Assembly: GCA_016873165.1 (NCBI GenBank)
Contig: VGXV01000012.1
Span: 20,516-84,515, forward strand
DNA: 64,000 nucleotides
Direction: 5' to 3'
From: Planctomycetota bacterium
GTDB taxonomy: Bacteria; Planctomycetota; Brocadiia; Brocadiales; Brocadiaceae
Of the stretch, positions 62,680-64,000 are shown in pieces. The notes beneath the pieces were generated by a model. The model did no database searches. It was not told the origin of the DNA and saw only the letters and a list, made by a program, of their open reading frames with translations. How positions within the stretch are numbered: the stretch's first letter is position 1; each line of letters starts with the position of its first letter. A program made the translations under genes and the position numbers.

Positions 62680-62707
62680 TTGACAAATCGTTTATATCTG
62701 ATATAAT
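62680..62707 (+). promoter_or_regulatory. Consensus sigma-70 promoter of the RAYT gene
   Basis: TTGACA (62680-62685) and TATAAT (62702-62707) are both exact consensus boxes, 16 bases apart. The start codon is only six bases after the -10 box, so transcription should begin at or just before the ATG. No ribosome site is possible; the message would be leaderless. Confidence 0.75.
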
Positions 62708-62713
62708 TTTGTA

Positions 62714-63691
62714 ATGGCAAGACCATTACGCATACAATACGAAGATGCATTATATCATGTAACCTGCCGGGGCAACGAGCGGAAGGCGATATTCAGAGAT
62801 GACCATGATAAAAATGTATTTCTTGAATTGTTGAATGACGGACTGAAAACGTATCATATCATCCTGTATTGCTACGTCCTCATGGATAATCATTTCCATC
62901 TGCTGTTAGAAACACCCCTTGCCAATCTCAGTGAATTTATGAGATGGTTTAACATTACCTACACATCTCATTACAATAGAAGACATAAGAGGACTGGCCA
63001 TTTGTATCAGGGAAGATACAAGAGCATTCTCGTGGAAAAGAAAAGTTATCTGCATATTGTATCCCGATATATCCATGTAAACTCGGTGAGAACGAAACAA
63101 GAAGGAAAGCTACCGTTTTTAGAAAAGAAGAAATATTTGAAGAACTACCCGTGGAGCAGCCTTTTGGGCTATATCAACGATGCCCGAAGAAGCAGCATTA
63201 TTGAGTATACCAGGGTACTAGAGCAATATGGAGGGGACAACGAAAAAGGAAGGAAATTGTATTGGGAGACGATCTGTAATGATATATCGACAGGTATTGA
63301 CATAAAAGAAAAAGTTATCGGGGGAAGCATATTGGGAAGTGATACGTTTATCAAGTGGGCGAGAGAGAAATTTTTGCCGGCGAAATCACGTGAGATTCCG
63401 GCGGTACGGCGGTTAAAAAAATATACCGCAAAAGAGGAAATCATTGCTGCGCTCTGCAAGGAAACAGAGAAAAGTTTTGATGAAATAAAACAGGAACGAG
63501 GTATAATAAGACAAGTAGCGATGGATTTGTTCTACCGGGTTGGCGGACTCAGCGGAACTGAGATAGGAGAAATGATGGGGATAGACTATAGTACCGTGAG
63601 CCAGTGTAGAAAACGATTACGAGAAAGACTGAAAGGTGACCAGCATCTTTCTCAGATGATCGAAAGAGTTGAACGGATTTGTCAACGATAA
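62714..63691 (+). CDS. REP-associated tyrosine transposase (RAYT, Y1 family)
   Basis: 325 residues. Y1_Tnp domain at 1-150: MARPLRIQYEDALYHVTCRG, HUH pair in MDNHFHLLLET (about 59-69), catalytic Tyr in YLHIVSRYIHVNSVR (about 113-127). A C-terminal part (210-325) has a helix-turn-helix of the DnaA-domain IV type (GGLSGTEIGEMMGIDYSTVS). It is a normal full-length member and looks intact. RAYTs process REP palindromes; such palindromes are at 20824-20850 and perhaps 5420-5456. Confidence 0.9.
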   Translation: MARPLRIQYEDALYHVTCRGNERKAIFRDDHDKNVFLELLNDGLKTYHIILYCYVLMDNHFHLLLETPLANLSEFMRWFNITYTSHYNRRHKRTGHLYQGRYKSILVEKKSYLHIVSRYIHVNSVRTKQEGKLPFLEKKKYLKNYPWSSLLGYINDARRSSIIEYTRVLEQYGGDNEKGRKLYWETICNDISTGIDIKEKVIGGSILGSDTFIKWAREKFLPAKSREIPAVRRLKKYTAKEEIIAALCKETEKSFDEIKQERGIIRQVAMDLFYRVGGLSGTEIGEMMGIDYSTVSQCRKRLRERLKGDQHLSQMIERVERICQR

Positions 63692-63699
63692 AGATTTGA
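63676..63699 (-). repeat. Right inverted repeat of the RAYT unit
   Basis: Reverse complement of 62666-62689 with one mismatch (23 of 24). It overlaps the end of the transposase gene (TAA at 63689-63691). Confidence 0.7.
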
Positions 63700-63727
63700 T
63701 AATCATATAGAAGGCTCCTTCACAAAT

Positions 63728-63756
63728 CGATGCCAAATTGTATCATAAGGGCATCG
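63728..63756. repeat. Hairpin upstream of the IS110 transposase
   Basis: CGATGCC and GGCATCG are separated by 15 bases; TTCA and TGAA extend the stem beyond a bulge. It lies 42 bases before the start codon, in the non-coding end of the element, where bridge-RNA-like RNAs arise in IS110 elements. The role is not proven. Confidence 0.45.
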
Positions 63757-63797
63757 TGAAATAAACGGTGAAAACGGTAAGAAAGGAGGAGCAGACT

Positions 63798-64000
63798 ATG
63801 AGTTATTTTGTGGGGATAGATTTACATTCGGATAATAGTTACGTAGGAGTGATAGACAAGAAAGATAGTCGGATATTTGGCAAGAAACTCCCCAATGATC
63901 TTGGTGTGATCTTAAAGACACTGGAGCCGTTTCAGGAGAAGATACAAGGGATTGCGGTAGAGTCGACGTACAACTGGTATTGGCTGGTGGACGGATTACA
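63798..64000 (+). CDS. IS110-family transposase, partial (3' end beyond window)
   Basis: From ATG 63798 (AAGGAGGA nine bases before) the frame is open to the window end, 67 codons. YFVGIDLHSDNSYVGVIDKK gives the first Asp of the DEDD RuvC-like site, and IQGIAVESTYNWYWLVDG the Glu. This is the N-terminal start of IS110 transposases, which use a bridge RNA to pick the target. Whether the rest is intact is unknown. Confidence 0.85.
   Translation, partial: MSYFVGIDLHSDNSYVGVIDKKDSRIFGKKLPNDLGVILKTLEPFQEKIQGIAVESTYNWYWLVDGL

Larger units (their letters stand above)
62666..63699 (+). mobile_element. RAYT-type transposase gene flanked by inverted repeats
   Basis: The Y1 transposase gene is enclosed by 24-bp inverted repeats (62666-62689 and 63676-63699, one mismatch, opening TCAAATCTTTAT). 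The left copy carries the gene's -35 box; the right copy overlaps the last codons. This suggests the ends of a unit that moved as a piece or a mark left by the transposase. Confidence 0.65.

Noticed and set aside
63728..63756. Hairpin as a terminator for the RAYT gene
   Set aside because: No T-run follows the stem on the plus strand, so it was listed as an element hairpin instead.

Overview
The window looks like a chromosomal segment of an AT-rich planctomycete, most likely an anammox bacterium (Brocadiales, of the Kuenenia/Brocadia kind). This is an inference. It rests on a division and cell-wall (dcw) cluster that ends at ftsQ with no ftsA or ftsZ after it, a meso-diaminopimelate-type MurE, a planctomycete-type conserved protein at the left edge, many TPR proteins, a sulfotransferase-rich glycan locus and RAYT-type transposases. 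No anammox marker gene (hydrazine enzymes, ladderane genes) is in view, so the genus is not certain.

Layout. 1-1305: a leftward gene open at the window edge. 1421-2971: guaA. 3097-3993: a flagellin with a consensus sigma-54 promoter upstream. 4292-6047: a graveyard with a decayed IS4-like element, a broken ribbon-helix-helix/UPF0175 antitoxin, and a RAYT fragment with a REP-like hairpin. 6048-16114: a leftward block of nine genes holding four sulfotransferases, three GT4 glycosyltransferases (two are tandem paralogs), a six-helix ABC-exporter-like protein with a wrecked ATPase domain, and a beta-propeller-like protein. This reads as a locus that makes or exports a sulfated glycan and is the least conventional region of the window.

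16278-28287: rnpA-yidD, a TPR lipoprotein, tRNA-Arg(CCT), a PHP phosphoesterase, a TPR membrane protein, rluD, tatA, a tiny Arg-rich ORF, an AsmA-like protein, a trypsin-fold pseudoprotease with TPRs, a SPOR-like membrane protein, and a GT39/Agl23-like membrane glycosyltransferase fused to a PA14 domain. 28278-37045 (leftward): a GT2 glycosyltransferase and a type II secretion operon in the order D-I-J-K-L-M-C-F, without gspE or gspG. 37184-37267: tRNA-Leu(GAG).

37558-51614 (leftward): the dcw cluster mraZ-rsmH-ftsL-ftsI-(small ORF)-murE-murF-mraY-ftsW-murG-murC-ddl-ftsQ. It has a three-repeat MraZ-type operator in front of mraZ and codes for a peptidoglycan precursor pathway that appears intact apart from murB. 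51969-62412: queA, a B12-dependent ribonucleotide reductase, a PilZ/double-receiver protein, a YqeY-like protein, a zinc-ribbon membrane protein, a glutaredoxin-like miniprotein, ATP-type PEP carboxykinase, RNase HI, a LolD-type ATPase, a branched-chain aminotransferase, lspA and a DksA/TraR-type protein. 62666-64000: a RAYT transposase gene bracketed by 24-bp inverted repeats and driven by a consensus promoter that leaves almost no leader, followed by the start of an IS110-family transposase cut by the window edge.
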